Of a stretch of DNA of 64,000 nucleotides, positions 8,137-16,552 are shown one piece after another; the first letter of the stretch is position 1, and each line of letters opens with the position of its first letter. A model generated the notes under the pieces. The model ran no database searches and was not told the origin of the DNA. It saw only the letters and a list, made by a program, of their open reading frames with translations. The position numbers and the translations under genes are program-made. The DNA comes from Eubacterium sp. CAG:252 (lineage in GTDB: Bacteria > Bacillota > Clostridia > Lachnospirales > Lachnospiraceae). The stretch is taken from the NCBI GenBank assembly GCA_000436535.1, contig FR886331.1:77868-141867 (forward strand). Direction: 5' to 3'.

Positions 8137-8508
8137 ATGAAAATAGTTATTTCAAATACAGTAAATATGCCAATATATGAACAGATTGTCAATCAGATAA
8201 GGGATGCGGTGATAAATGGCGGGCTTAAGGCGGGGGAAGGTATGCCGTCAATAAGAGTGCTTGCAAAAGAGCTTACTGTAAGTGTTATCACAACAAAGCG
8301 TGCCTATGAGGAACTGGAAAAGGAAGGTGTTATTGAGTCTGTTCCCGGAAGAGGTTTTTATGTATGTGAGCAGAAAAACGACCATTTAAGGGAAAAACAG
8401 ATGATGAATATAGAGAGCAGGATGTCAGATATTTTAAAGGATTGTGAAAATGCAGGTATGACGTTGGATGATGTGATTGATATGGTTCGTGTATTAGGAG
8501 AAAAATGA
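8137..8508 (+). CDS. GntR-family (YtrA-type) transcriptional regulator
   Basis: 123 residues. The N-terminal winged helix (~10-75) is characteristic of GntR: MPIYEQIVNQIRDAVINGG, then MPSIRVLAKELTVS and the wing with VPGRGFYV. The C-terminal part is only ~45 residues, the short dimerisation tail that defines the YtrA subfamily, without a ligand-binding domain. Such proteins repress the ABC genes beside them. GAGG precedes the ATG by eight bases. The stop overlaps the next ATPase gene by four bases (ATGA), so the two are co-translated. The 42-bp inverted repeat at 6389 is the best candidate operator. Confidence 0.92.
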   Translation: MKIVISNTVNMPIYEQIVNQIRDAVINGGLKAGEGMPSIRVLAKELTVSVITTKRAYEELEKEGVIESVPGRGFYVCEQKNDHLREKQMMNIESRMSDILKDCENAGMTLDDVIDMVRVLGEK

Positions 8509-9155
8509 TGGAAGAAAATATAATAAAGATTGAAAATGCAGCCTTAAAGTTAGGAAAGTTTTCTATAAAACCGGCAATTATAAATATTCCTAAAGGCTAT
8601 ATCGTGGGCATACAGGGAGATAACGGAGCCGGAAAATCAACAATGCTTCGTATGCTTCTTGGAATGTATGATAAAATGCAGGGGAATATTTACATAGATG
8701 GCATTGATGTTGTAAAGAACAGGACGCAGATAAAAAATATAACAGGCGTTGTTTCGCAGGAGAGAACATTTTTTATGGAAGAGGATGCATATGAAAATGA
8801 AAGGCTGTATGCACCATTTTATAAAAACTGGAGCAGCGGTGAATATCGTAAAATGCTTAAAAATCTGAATATTAATTCAGGCAGCAGCTTAGGAAACCTG
8901 TCAACAGGAGAAATGCTCAAGTATCAGCTTGCATTTGCAGCAGCATACAGACCACAGGTGTTATTACTGGATGAACCGACTGCCAATCTTGACCCTGTAT
9001 TCAGGGATGATTTTCTTAAGATATTACAGGAATTCGTAGCTGAATATGATATGACTATTCTTATGGCGACACATCTTGATGAAGACATTTCCAAGATAGC
9101 TGATTATATTATGGATGTAGAAGATGGGAGATATTCGCTTAGGGAATGTATATGA
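8505..9155 (+). CDS. ABC transporter ATP-binding protein (YtrB-like)
   Basis: 216 residues, a bare nucleotide-binding domain: Walker A QGDNGAGKST, signature LSTGEMLK, Walker B VLLLDEPTANLD, and switch ATHLDED. It begins at the ATGA overlap with the GntR gene; a second ATG at 8508 is possible. The partner membrane protein is probably the one at 9357, about 200 bases away. Oddly, the stop TGA lies within the first bases of an interspersed repeat element (9152-9265), so insertion may have set the present C-terminus. Confidence 0.9.
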   Translation: MMEENIIKIENAALKLGKFSIKPAIINIPKGYIVGIQGDNGAGKSTMLRMLLGMYDKMQGNIYIDGIDVVKNRTQIKNITGVVSQERTFFMEEDAYENERLYAPFYKNWSSGEYRKMLKNLNINSGSSLGNLSTGEMLKYQLAFAAAYRPQVLLLDEPTANLDPVFRDDFLKILQEFVAEYDMTILMATHLDEDISKIADYIMDVEDGRYSLRECI

Positions 9156-9265
9156 TACCAGTGGCACATGTTTAGCACTGACCGAAGCGTAGCGTAGACG
9201 TGGGAGTGCGTAGCACGGAACAATCCGTAGGTATCAAAGTCGGGGGCTTTTGACCCCGACATCAT
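9152..9265 (+). repeat. Interspersed hairpin-rich element, copy A
   Basis: 114 bp beginning ATGATACC and ending CATCAT. It is closely similar to 46737-46865 (copy B) along its length. The 3' end is a stem GTCGGGG/CCCCGAC around a CTTTTGA-type loop. Relative to copy B it lacks ~15 bases near the left end that form one arm of a hairpin. No coding potential seen. It separates an ABC ATPase gene from its presumed membrane partner. Confidence 0.85.
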
Positions 9266-9356
9266 GTATATAGAATGTTGCAGATATAAGTCATATAGAA
9301 TATGCAAAAAGGCAAAAAAGAAACTGTAAAAAATAAGCGCAGAAAAGAGGGAGTAT

Positions 9357-9878
9357 ATGGATACAGACATAAAAAAGCTGTTGAAAACAGAGCATAAAAA
9401 CTGGAAACAGCGTATGGTAAAAGAAACAAAAGGAGCATATATAGCTATTTATCTTGGATTGATTTTTAGTGTATTTATGTCATTAATGTATGGTTTTAAG
9501 TATGATTATTCATCAGACGATAAGAGGATTATGATTACGTTGACAGTATTTATATTTGGTGTATATCAGGGCGTGACTACATATGTGTCATATGTGAGAG
9601 AAAACGGAAAGAGTGTCAATATATTTGAAAAATATAAGTACATCCCTGTGGATGTATCAGTGTTAAGGCGTGTAAAGCTTATATTAACAGTGCGTATAAT
9701 AGCACCTTTCGTTATAACAGGACAGATGGCAGCTATATTTGTAAGAGTAATAGACCCGGATAATCAGGGCGGAGGCTTTTTGGATATTAGCGTATGTATG
9801 CCTTTGATTATAGGCTGCCTGTTTATATTAGAAAAGTTTATTGAATATAGAGTATTAAGCAGGAAAGCAGGACTATAA
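9357..9878 (+). CDS. Small membrane protein, probable ABC partner
   Basis: 173 residues with about four hydrophobic segments: near 30-50, 60-80, 120-140 and 145-165. The N-terminus is strongly basic (TDIKKLLKTEHKNWKQRMVKETKG). I do not recognise the family. It follows the GntR-ATPase pair in the same direction, and a terminator at 9979 closes the unit, so it is most simply the permease of that ABC module. The ribosome site GGGAG lies close to the ATG at 9357. Confidence 0.65.
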   Translation: MDTDIKKLLKTEHKNWKQRMVKETKGAYIAIYLGLIFSVFMSLMYGFKYDYSSDDKRIMITLTVFIFGVYQGVTTYVSYVRENGKSVNIFEKYKYIPVDVSVLRRVKLILTVRIIAPFVITGQMAAIFVRVIDPDNQGGGFLDISVCMPLIIGCLFILEKFIEYRVLSRKAGL

Positions 9879-9978
9879 TAATTATAAAACTTTAAAATAA
9901 CTTAAAAACTCGCATTTTAACATTGGCTAAGTTAAAATGAAATAAATTAAGTTAAAAGATAAATAATAAAATTCAAGT

Positions 9979-10013
9979 ATCGTCAGTCAGGTCATGGCTG
10001 GCGATATTTTTTT
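9979..10013 (+). terminator. Terminator after the second ABC unit
   Basis: ATCGTCAG (9979-9986) pairs with CTGGCGAT (9998-10005) with one G-T pair, followed by a run of T. A second inverted repeat, CATTTTAAC/GTTAAAATG (9913-9921 and 9931-9939), lies just upstream. Confidence 0.8.
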
Positions 10014-10038
10014 ATCCCTTATTTCAATTTACGAATAC

Positions 10039-10089
10039 TTTACACAGATTTCCCATACAGATGGTATTACATTTTACATACTATTGCTA
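10039..10089 (+). promoter_or_regulatory. Probable Pho box region upstream of pstS
   Basis: TTTACA (10039) is followed 11 bases later by TTCCCA, and a second TTTACA lies at 10073. Eleven-base-spaced TTTACA-like repeats are the form of PhoP/PhoB sites in Firmicutes. The remaining leader to 10274 also holds a repeated GTCAATGA (near 10107 and 10130) and a small CCTGT/ACAGG inverted repeat. I could not fix a single -10. Confidence 0.45.
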
Positions 10090-10274
10090 TTCTGTTAACT
10101 GTCAATGAGGTACAGGTAAAGTCAATGACGGATGGTGCGTAACATCTGTTGTTGCTATAAGTCCTGTATCCTGTTGACAGGAAAACAAAGCAATAGAATA
10201 TGAAAAACAGACTGCAAAGCTGATTGATTGAAAAAATCAGACACAGGCAGTCAGAAGGAAAAGTGAGGATGATT

Positions 10275-11186
10275 ATGAGAAAGTTTAATTGGAAAAAGAG
10301 TGTAGCTATTGCACTTAGTACAGTATGTATGGTAGGAGCATTAGTTGGTTGTGGAAGTAATAGTGCTTCTTCAGATAACGGAAATGACAGCGCAAAGGCA
10401 GAAAAGCTTAGCGGAAGTATAACAGCAGCAGGTTCTTCAGCACTTAAGCCACTTGTAGATGATGCAGCAGATCTTTTTAATGAAAAATATCCAGATGTAA
10501 ATATCACAATTGATGCCGGTGGATCTGGTGAAGGCCTTAAGCAGGTTTCAGAGGGAACAGTTAATATTGGTAACTCAGATGTAGAAGCAGCAGAAAAGCT
10601 TGATGCAGCAAAGGCAGCAGAACTTGTAGACCATAAGGTATGTGTTGTAACTATGGCACCTATCGTAAACAAGGATGTAACAGCAGGCGGTGTTAAGAAT
10701 CTTACAAAGGCACAGCTTACAGATATCTTCACAGGAAAGATTACTAACTGGAAGGAAGTTGGTGGTGCTGATGAAGCAATCGTACTTATAACACGTCCAG
10801 AGTCATCTGGTACAAGAGCAACATTTAAGAAGTATGCACTTGATGGTGCAAGCGAAGCATCTAATAAGTCAATGGAAACAGATGATTCAGGTGTACTTTT
10901 ACAGAATGTTAAGACAACAAAGGGTGCAATCGGATATGTAGCTTTATCTTACCTTGTAAGCAATCCTGGCGTTGATACAGTATCTATCGATGGTGTAGAG
11001 CCTACACTTGAAAATACATACGCTGGCAAGTATCCAGTATGGACATATGAGCATATGTATACAAAGGGAAATGCTGAAGAAGTATCACAGAAGTTCCTTG
11101 ACTACATTATGTCAGATGAATATGGTAAGAAGATGGAATCTTTAGGATATGGCGTATCTTCTAAGATGACAGTGAAGGAACACTAA
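10275..11186 (+). CDS. pstS: Phosphate ABC transporter substrate-binding lipoprotein
   Basis: 303 residues. The signal peptide ends in lipobox LVGC, with the lipid-anchored cysteine at 26. The mature protein opens with a Ser/Asn-rich linker, then the PstS fold: ITAAGSSALKPL at the start of domain 1, DAGGSGEGLKQV, the cross-over segment with VTMAPIVNKDV, and RPESSGTRATFKKY, whose Arg and Ser residues bind phosphate. It delivers inorganic phosphate to PstCA on the outer face of the membrane. The start at 10275 has GAGG six bases before it. First gene of the phosphate island; a Pho box lies upstream and a structured spacer downstream, so it can be expressed apart from pstCAB. Confidence 0.95.
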   Translation: MRKFNWKKSVAIALSTVCMVGALVGCGSNSASSDNGNDSAKAEKLSGSITAAGSSALKPLVDDAADLFNEKYPDVNITIDAGGSGEGLKQVSEGTVNIGNSDVEAAEKLDAAKAAELVDHKVCVVTMAPIVNKDVTAGGVKNLTKAQLTDIFTGKITNWKEVGGADEAIVLITRPESSGTRATFKKYALDGASEASNKSMETDDSGVLLQNVKTTKGAIGYVALSYLVSNPGVDTVSIDGVEPTLENTYAGKYPVWTYEHMYTKGNAEEVSQKFLDYIMSDEYGKKMESLGYGVSSKMTVKEH

Positions 11187-11290
11187 TTATAACATTATTG
11201 TTCAAAGCAGATTTTGAATGGCTCTGAACAATAGTATATGACTTGTAAATCAATATATGTTAATGACTTGACAGTAATCAGATTATAAAG

Positions 11291-11412
11291 AGGCGGGCAC
11301 AAAATAGATATGACTCCGGTAAGCAGATTAAGAAAGATAATATAAAAATAGTATCTTAACAATCTGAAAAGGATACATATATCATAAAGTGCCTGCCTAT
11401 ACATAATTTTTT
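11291..11412 (+). ncRNA. Structured RNA element between pstS and pstC
   Basis: Nested pairings stack in register. They are AGGCGGGCAC (11291-11300) with GTGCCTGCCT (11389-11398, one mismatch), ATATG with CATAT, CAGATT with AATCTG, and AAGATA with TATCTT. A run of six T follows at 11407-11412. A shorter hairpin with TATTGTTCA/TGAACAATA precedes it near 11190-11230. It could be a leaky terminator or an mRNA-stabilising structure that sets the PstS:PstCAB ratio. No coding frame is convincing in this 365-base gap. Confidence 0.6.
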
Positions 11413-11551
11413 ATTAAGAAATTATATGAATTGCGTATCAATGCAGAAAATATCAGTAAGGGGCAAAATACATTTTAACCCTTACATCATCAATATTGCA
11501 TAATGTAAAAATTTATATAAGTATGAGAATGGTCATTAGAATGGAGAATGT

Positions 11552-12601
11552 ATGAACAGTAAGAGAAGTATGTTTACCAAGGAATACCTGTGGCGCAGCA
11601 TAGTTACAATATGTGGTTTGTTCGTTATAGTTATTACATTGGGAATAGGAGGATTTCTTGTATACAAGGGGTCAGGAACATTTTTAAAGTTTCATCATTC
11701 CATCGGAGAATTCTTATTCTCAGCAGACTGGGCACCAGTTGATAGTATGGAAGGTGGAGGAAGCGTAGGTACGCTTATATTCATAGTTGGTTCACTTAGT
11801 ACATGTGGTCTGGCGCTTGTTATCGCGACTCCATTTGCACTTGGCTCAGCTATATTTATGACAGAGATTGCACCTAAGTTTGGTGAGAAGTTCTATCGTC
11901 CGGTTATACAGATATTTGCAGGTATACCATCAGTAGTATACGGCTGGGTAGGACTTACAGTATTAGTTCCATGCATAAGAGATATATTCCACAGACAGGT
12001 GGGACACTCTATACTTGCGGCAGGACTTGTACTTGCAATAATGATATTTCCTACTATAACAAGTGTGTCAGCAGATGCCATAAGAGCAGTGCCTAAAGAG
12101 TATCGTATGGGCGCATATGGCATGGGTTCAACACGCTGGCAGACAATATATAAGATAGTGCTTCCAGCTTCAGCCTCAGGCATATTCTCAGGCATAATCC
12201 TTGGACTTGCAAGAGCATTTGGCGAGGCACTTGCTGTAGCTATGGTAATAGGCCAGACAACTGCTCTTCCTGAAAATATATTCTCTACAACTAAGTCACT
12301 TACAACCGAGATAACAGCCCAGATGGGAAATGCGATGGAAGGTGGAGAAACTAAGACGGCTCTCTGGACACTTGCACTTTTATTATTCCTTATATCACTG
12401 TTTTTCATATTCCTTATTCATATATTATCAAGTAAGAAGCCGGAAGGCTCACATGGCAAGGCTTCAACCAGCAGGAGTACAGTAGATAAAAGCACAGATA
12501 AGTTATCTGATAATAGCTTTAGCCAGACTATTAATGGTGTGGCAACAATGGCACCTAAGAATAATAACAAGCAGAACACAGTAGTCTACGAGCGGAATTA
12601 A
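11552..12601 (+). CDS. pstC: Phosphate ABC transporter permease
   Basis: 349 residues with six membrane segments. The permease (EAA) loop is clear: GSTRWQTIYKIVLPAS followed by GEALAVAMVIG. GIPSVVYGWVGL matches PstC. The last ~55 residues after the final helix form an unusual hydrophilic Ser/Asn/Lys-rich tail (SHGKASTSRSTVDK...). Most PstC proteins end at the membrane, so this tail is odd; it is probably cytoplasmic and disordered. It pairs with PstA to form the phosphate channel. The stop is 17 bases before pstA, in one operon with it. Confidence 0.94.
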   Translation: MNSKRSMFTKEYLWRSIVTICGLFVIVITLGIGGFLVYKGSGTFLKFHHSIGEFLFSADWAPVDSMEGGGSVGTLIFIVGSLSTCGLALVIATPFALGSAIFMTEIAPKFGEKFYRPVIQIFAGIPSVVYGWVGLTVLVPCIRDIFHRQVGHSILAAGLVLAIMIFPTITSVSADAIRAVPKEYRMGAYGMGSTRWQTIYKIVLPASASGIFSGIILGLARAFGEALAVAMVIGQTTALPENIFSTTKSLTTEITAQMGNAMEGGETKTALWTLALLLFLISLFFIFLIHILSSKKPEGSHGKASTSRSTVDKSTDKLSDNSFSQTINGVATMAPKNNNKQNTVVYERN

Positions 12602-12618
12602 AGGAGAGGAAGAAGCAT

Positions 12619-13494
12619 ATGAACAGAATTAGACGTGCGAAAGCACAGAATAAAGTAATGACAATCATATTCTACGCCATAGCAATATTCTTTTTTGTCC
12701 TTTTAGCTGCATTTGCGGGATATGTTATTATCAAAGGTTTTATCGGGGCTGATATATCTATGTTCAGATTTTCACGCCGCGGAAGCATAGGAAACCAGTT
12801 ATTTAACACTATATATCTTGTATTTTTATCATTGCTTATAACAGTTCCTATAGGCGCATTTGCAGGAATATATCTTGCTATGTATGCCAAGGGAGGCGCA
12901 GTGACAAAGTTTATAAGAATATGTATAGAAACTCTTTCATCACTTCCATCAATAGTTGTCGGACTGTTTGGTTATCTTATATTCCTCGTTATTATGGGAA
13001 TGGATAAGAGCCTTATGGCAGGTGCGCTTTCAGTATCAATAATAACACTGCCACTTATAACAACTACGACAGAGGATGCCATAAAGGGTCTTCCAAAGGG
13101 TTACTTTGAGGCGGGCATGGGACTTGGTTCAACACGCTGGCAGGCAATATTTCACATATTACTTCCTGCCTGTCTTCCAAGAATAATGACAGGTGTCATA
13201 CTTGCGGCAGGTCGTGGCTTTGGTGAGGCGGCAGTACTTCTGTATACAACAGGTTCAGGAACTAATATAAGATGGAGCAACTGGAATCTTGCTTCTTCAA
13301 CATGTCCTCTCAATCCATTCCGTTCGGCAGAAACCCTGTCATTACAGATATGGGACTTACAGGTAAACGGACAGGACCAGAATCTTGCCAATCTTGCATC
13401 AGCAGTGCTTCTTATACTTGTGCTTGCATTCAGTATAGGTGCCAATGTGCTTAGTAACAGGATTAACAGGAAAAACGCTGGTGAGAAGGCATAG
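12619..13494 (+). CDS. pstA: Phosphate ABC transporter permease
   Basis: 291 residues with six membrane segments. The permease loop reads GLGSTRWQAIFHILLPACLP, and LPSIVVGLFGY and RGFGEAAVLLYTTG are typical of PstA. AAAGGAGAGG precedes the ATG by about ten bases. A 136-base spacer with a weak GCTGC/GCAG hairpin separates it from pstB. Confidence 0.95.
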   Translation: MNRIRRAKAQNKVMTIIFYAIAIFFFVLLAAFAGYVIIKGFIGADISMFRFSRRGSIGNQLFNTIYLVFLSLLITVPIGAFAGIYLAMYAKGGAVTKFIRICIETLSSLPSIVVGLFGYLIFLVIMGMDKSLMAGALSVSIITLPLITTTTEDAIKGLPKGYFEAGMGLGSTRWQAIFHILLPACLPRIMTGVILAAGRGFGEAAVLLYTTGSGTNIRWSNWNLASSTCPLNPFRSAETLSLQIWDLQVNGQDQNLANLASAVLLILVLAFSIGANVLSNRINRKNAGEKA

Positions 13495-13630
13495 GGCAGC
13501 AGTGTATCAGTAAATGTAATATTTGCAGGAAAGCTGCGAAATACCGGCAGTTATATGCAATAACGGATAAGTAAAATTGGTAATAGATAATGTTGTTACA
13601 CAATGTTAAGAATAGAAATGAGGAATATAT

Positions 13631-14425
13631 ATGGATAACAAAGTCAATGGTGCAGGAACAGTTACAGGCAGGGATGATAATAAGTTTGAGATAAAAAATC
13701 TTAATCTTCATTATGGTGATTTCCATGCATTAAAGAATATTAATATGAATATCAAGAAGAACCAGATTACAGCATTTATCGGACCATCTGGATGTGGCAA
13801 GTCAACATTTTTAAAGACACTTAACAGGATGAATGACCTTGTTGAAAATGTAAAAATCGATGGTGAAGTGTATCTTGACGGAAAAAATATATTTACAGAT
13901 ATGGATGATATTACATTAAGGCACAGGGTAGGAATGGTATTCCAGCAGCCTAATCCATTTCCTAAGAGTGTCTATGATAATATAGCCTACGGACCAAGAC
14001 TGTTTGGTGTACGTAAGAAAGCAGACCTTGATATAATCGTGGAGAGAGCTTTAAAGCAGGCAGCCATATGGGATGAGGTAAAAGACAGGCTTAAAAAGTC
14101 AGCACTTGGACTGTCAGGTGGACAGCAGCAGAGATTATGTATAGCAAGAACTCTTGCAGTCGAGCCGGAGGTTATTCTTATGGATGAGCCTACAAGTGCG
14201 CTTGACCCTATATCAACATCAAGAATAGAGGACTTAGCTATCGAGCTTAAGAACCAGTACACAATAGTTATGGTAACACATAATATGCAGCAGGCGACAA
14301 GAATATCTGATAACACAGCATTTTTCCTGCTTGGAGAGATGATAGAGTATGGCAATACAGAGCAGTTATTCTCTATGCCAAAGAATAAGAAAACGGAAGA
14401 TTATATTACAGGACGTTTTGGCTGA
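13631..14425 (+). CDS. pstB: Phosphate ABC transporter ATPase
   Basis: 264 residues. Walker A GPSGCGKST, Q-loop QQPNPFPKS (PstB-specific), signature LSGGQQQRLCIA, Walker B VILMDEPTSALD, switch His in VTHNMQQA. The C-terminal TEDYITGRFG is the standard PstB ending. It powers PstCA-driven phosphate import and, with PhoU, is part of the signal to the sensor kinase. Confidence 0.97.
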   Translation: MDNKVNGAGTVTGRDDNKFEIKNLNLHYGDFHALKNINMNIKKNQITAFIGPSGCGKSTFLKTLNRMNDLVENVKIDGEVYLDGKNIFTDMDDITLRHRVGMVFQQPNPFPKSVYDNIAYGPRLFGVRKKADLDIIVERALKQAAIWDEVKDRLKKSALGLSGGQQQRLCIARTLAVEPEVILMDEPTSALDPISTSRIEDLAIELKNQYTIVMVTHNMQQATRISDNTAFFLLGEMIEYGNTEQLFSMPKNKKTEDYITGRFG

Positions 14426-14619
14426 TATATGATTATGGCAGGAATTATAACACAGATATTTCATAGATTTGTCACTTGTTATTCGTAAGGTATGGAAGTA
14501 TAATGAGCGTGAACTTAAGAGTAAGGAAATATTCACTTAAGTTAATAAGCAAATGTATTATTTAACCTTAAAAGATTAAAGATACGCAGTCATATAAGAA
14601 GGGACAAAGGTATTAACAT

Positions 14620-15453
14620 ATGGGATATGTAAAGTTTGATATGCACTGCCATACAGCAGAGGGTTCAGTGGATGCGAAAATCAGTATTGATGATTATATT
14701 AATATATTAAGAAAAAAAGGCTTTGGTGGAATGTTAGTGACCGACCATGATTCGTATGGCGGCTATGAGGCATATGTTAACGCTGGGAAAAAGTATAATG
14801 ACTTTGTTGTGCTAAGGGGAATTGAGTACGACAGTCTTGAGTTTGGACATTTTATAGTTATACTTCCATCGGATACGCCAAAGGAAGTGTATGAACTGCT
14901 TAGATACAAGGGACTTACTCTTGATAAGCTCATCTATATAGTTCATTGCAGTGATGGAATACTTGGTCCAGCACATCCTTATGGAGAGCCTTTTATGAGT
15001 TTTGCTTCCACGATGTACTGGAATCAGCCTAAACAGATAGCACACATGGTACATTTTGATTTCGTTGAAGGTTATAATGCCTGTGAAAGTAAGAAGAGCA
15101 ACAGATATGCCAGAAAGTTTGCAAGCGACTGTAAGATTGCACTCACAGCAGGAAGTGATGCACATTGCAGCGAATGTGTCGGTCTGGGATACGCTTTGCT
15201 TCCTGATACAGTAAAGACTGTGGATGACCTGATTGTGTACTACAAGGAGGGTAATCATCCTAAGGTTGGTGGAACAAGATATGGAAGAACGACCAAGGAT
15301 AAGATTGGTTCACTTAATAAGGTTCTTGTATATATGTTCTATATGTATAATAAGTTAGGTGCTATGATAAAGTATCCAAGGAGAGCCAAGGCTTTCCGTA
15401 ATGCATTAAGGGCACTTAACAGAAGATTTATAATATTCAGGGACAGAACATAA
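14620..15453 (+). CDS. PHP-domain metal-dependent phosphoesterase
   Basis: 277 residues. The PHP metal-site motifs are all present: MHCHTAEGS (H-x-H) at the start, VTDHDSYGG, LRGIEYDS, ILGPAHPYGEP and GSDAHCSECVG. Relatives include polymerase proofreading domains, histidinol phosphatase and 3',5'-nucleotide phosphatases. The substrate here is not clear. It lies between pstB and phoU and is closed by its own terminator, so it is probably part of the phosphate regulon and may scavenge phosphate from phosphoesters in the cytoplasm (no signal peptide). AAAGG lies about eight bases before the ATG. Confidence 0.85.
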   Translation: MGYVKFDMHCHTAEGSVDAKISIDDYINILRKKGFGGMLVTDHDSYGGYEAYVNAGKKYNDFVVLRGIEYDSLEFGHFIVILPSDTPKEVYELLRYKGLTLDKLIYIVHCSDGILGPAHPYGEPFMSFASTMYWNQPKQIAHMVHFDFVEGYNACESKKSNRYARKFASDCKIALTAGSDAHCSECVGLGYALLPDTVKTVDDLIVYYKEGNHPKVGGTRYGRTTKDKIGSLNKVLVYMFYMYNKLGAMIKYPRRAKAFRNALRALNRRFIIFRDRT

Positions 15454-15522
15454 GCTTTTTTCTGCTTTTATAAGTATAAGCATATATAAATGTAAGTATA
15501 TATGCGGTTATATAAACATAAC

Positions 15523-15562
15523 GCCTTCACTACTAAGAAATGTATTGTAGTGGAGGCTTTTT
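15523..15562 (+). terminator. Terminator after the PHP gene
   Basis: GCCTTCACTAC (15523-15533) pairs with GTAGTGGAGGC (15547-15557) with one T-G pair, followed by TTTTTAT. Confidence 0.85.
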
Positions 15563-15694
15563 ATGTATATAAATGTATTCTTTAATATGTTAGTTTGATG
15601 ATTTATAACAACAAGAATTAATAAAAGTATATAAAAACAGTTAGAAATAAAAGCAGCGTGAAAAATTTTTTAACACGCAGAAATGAGGATTATT

Positions 15695-16345
15695 ATGAGA
15701 AACAGATTTGACAGACAGTTAGTACAGCTCAATGACGAGCTTATAGAAATGGGTGGAATGATAGAAAAGGCTATATCTGATACAGTAAAGGCACTTGTCA
15801 ATCAGGACACAGAACTAGCAAAGGTGGTTATCGATTATGATGAGGAGATAGACCATCAGGAAAGAGAGATAGAGCAGCTGTGCCTTAAGCTTTTATTACA
15901 GCAGCAGCCTGTAGCAAAAGATTTACGTCTTATATCATCTGCGCTTAAGATGATAACAGATATGGAGCGAATAGGCGACCACGCTGCTGATATATCAGAG
16001 ATTACATTAGAGCTTTCCAGCCAGTCATATATCAAGAAGCTTGACCATATACAGCAGATGGCTAAAGAAACAATGTATATGCTTGTACAGAGTGTAGATG
16101 CATTTGTAAATAAGGATATGGATAAGGCAAATGAAGTTATAGCGCATGATGATATAGTAGATGAGCTTTTTGGCAAGGTAAAGAAGGAGCTTATAAACAT
16201 GATACACGAGAATGCAGAGGTTGGTGAGCAGGCATCTGATCTTCTTATGGCTGCAAAGTATTTTGAGAGAATAGGCGATCACGCTACCAATATATCAGAA
16301 TGGGTTATATTCTCAATAACAGGTGAACATCCAGACGATAAGTAA
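15695..16345 (+). CDS. phoU: Phosphate-specific transport regulator PhoU
   Basis: 216 residues, the normal PhoU length. It has two three-helix repeats, each with the metal-site signature: ALKMITDMERIGDHAADI (~85-105) and AAKYFERIGDHATNI (~185-205). PhoU links PstB activity to the sensor kinase and keeps the Pho response off when phosphate is plentiful. The start at 15695 follows an ATGAGG ribosome site; an in-frame ATG at 15683 overlaps that site and is less likely. Separated from pstB by the PHP gene and a terminator, so it probably has its own promoter. Confidence 0.95.
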   Translation: MRNRFDRQLVQLNDELIEMGGMIEKAISDTVKALVNQDTELAKVVIDYDEEIDHQEREIEQLCLKLLLQQQPVAKDLRLISSALKMITDMERIGDHAADISEITLELSSQSYIKKLDHIQQMAKETMYMLVQSVDAFVNKDMDKANEVIAHDDIVDELFGKVKKELINMIHENAEVGEQASDLLMAAKYFERIGDHATNISEWVIFSITGEHPDDK

Positions 16346-16382
16346 TAAGTAAGTAATATCTAAGTAATAAATGAGTAAAATA

Positions 16383-16400
16383 TTTTACACTGATTTTACA
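16383..16400 (+). promoter_or_regulatory. Pho box upstream of the Na/Pi cotransporter
   Basis: TTTTACA at 16383-16389 and again at 16394-16400, exactly 11 bases apart. This is the best PhoP-type direct repeat in the window. Just upstream (16341-16378) is a run of three to four imperfect TAAGTAATA repeats. Confidence 0.6.
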
Positions 16401-16552
16401 TAAGGTTCAGATAACATTCATATAGGTGAATTACACTCCATAATGTAAGAAATGTAAGAGGTAAAAATATAATTTGTTAATTATAAGGAAACCTAAGGGA
16501 TATTCATATGTATAAGACATATAAATATCAGACAAAAAATTATGGAGGAAGT

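Noticed and set aside
10067..10732. A 221-codon reverse-strand frame over pstS
   Set aside because: It is antisense to a clear pstS gene, lacks a ribosome site, and has the serine/leucine bias of a complementary reading.
16341..16378. TAAGTAATA repeats as an iteron-type origin
   Set aside because: Only a few imperfect short copies, no initiator gene nearby; it reads as AT-rich promoter-upstream sequence.
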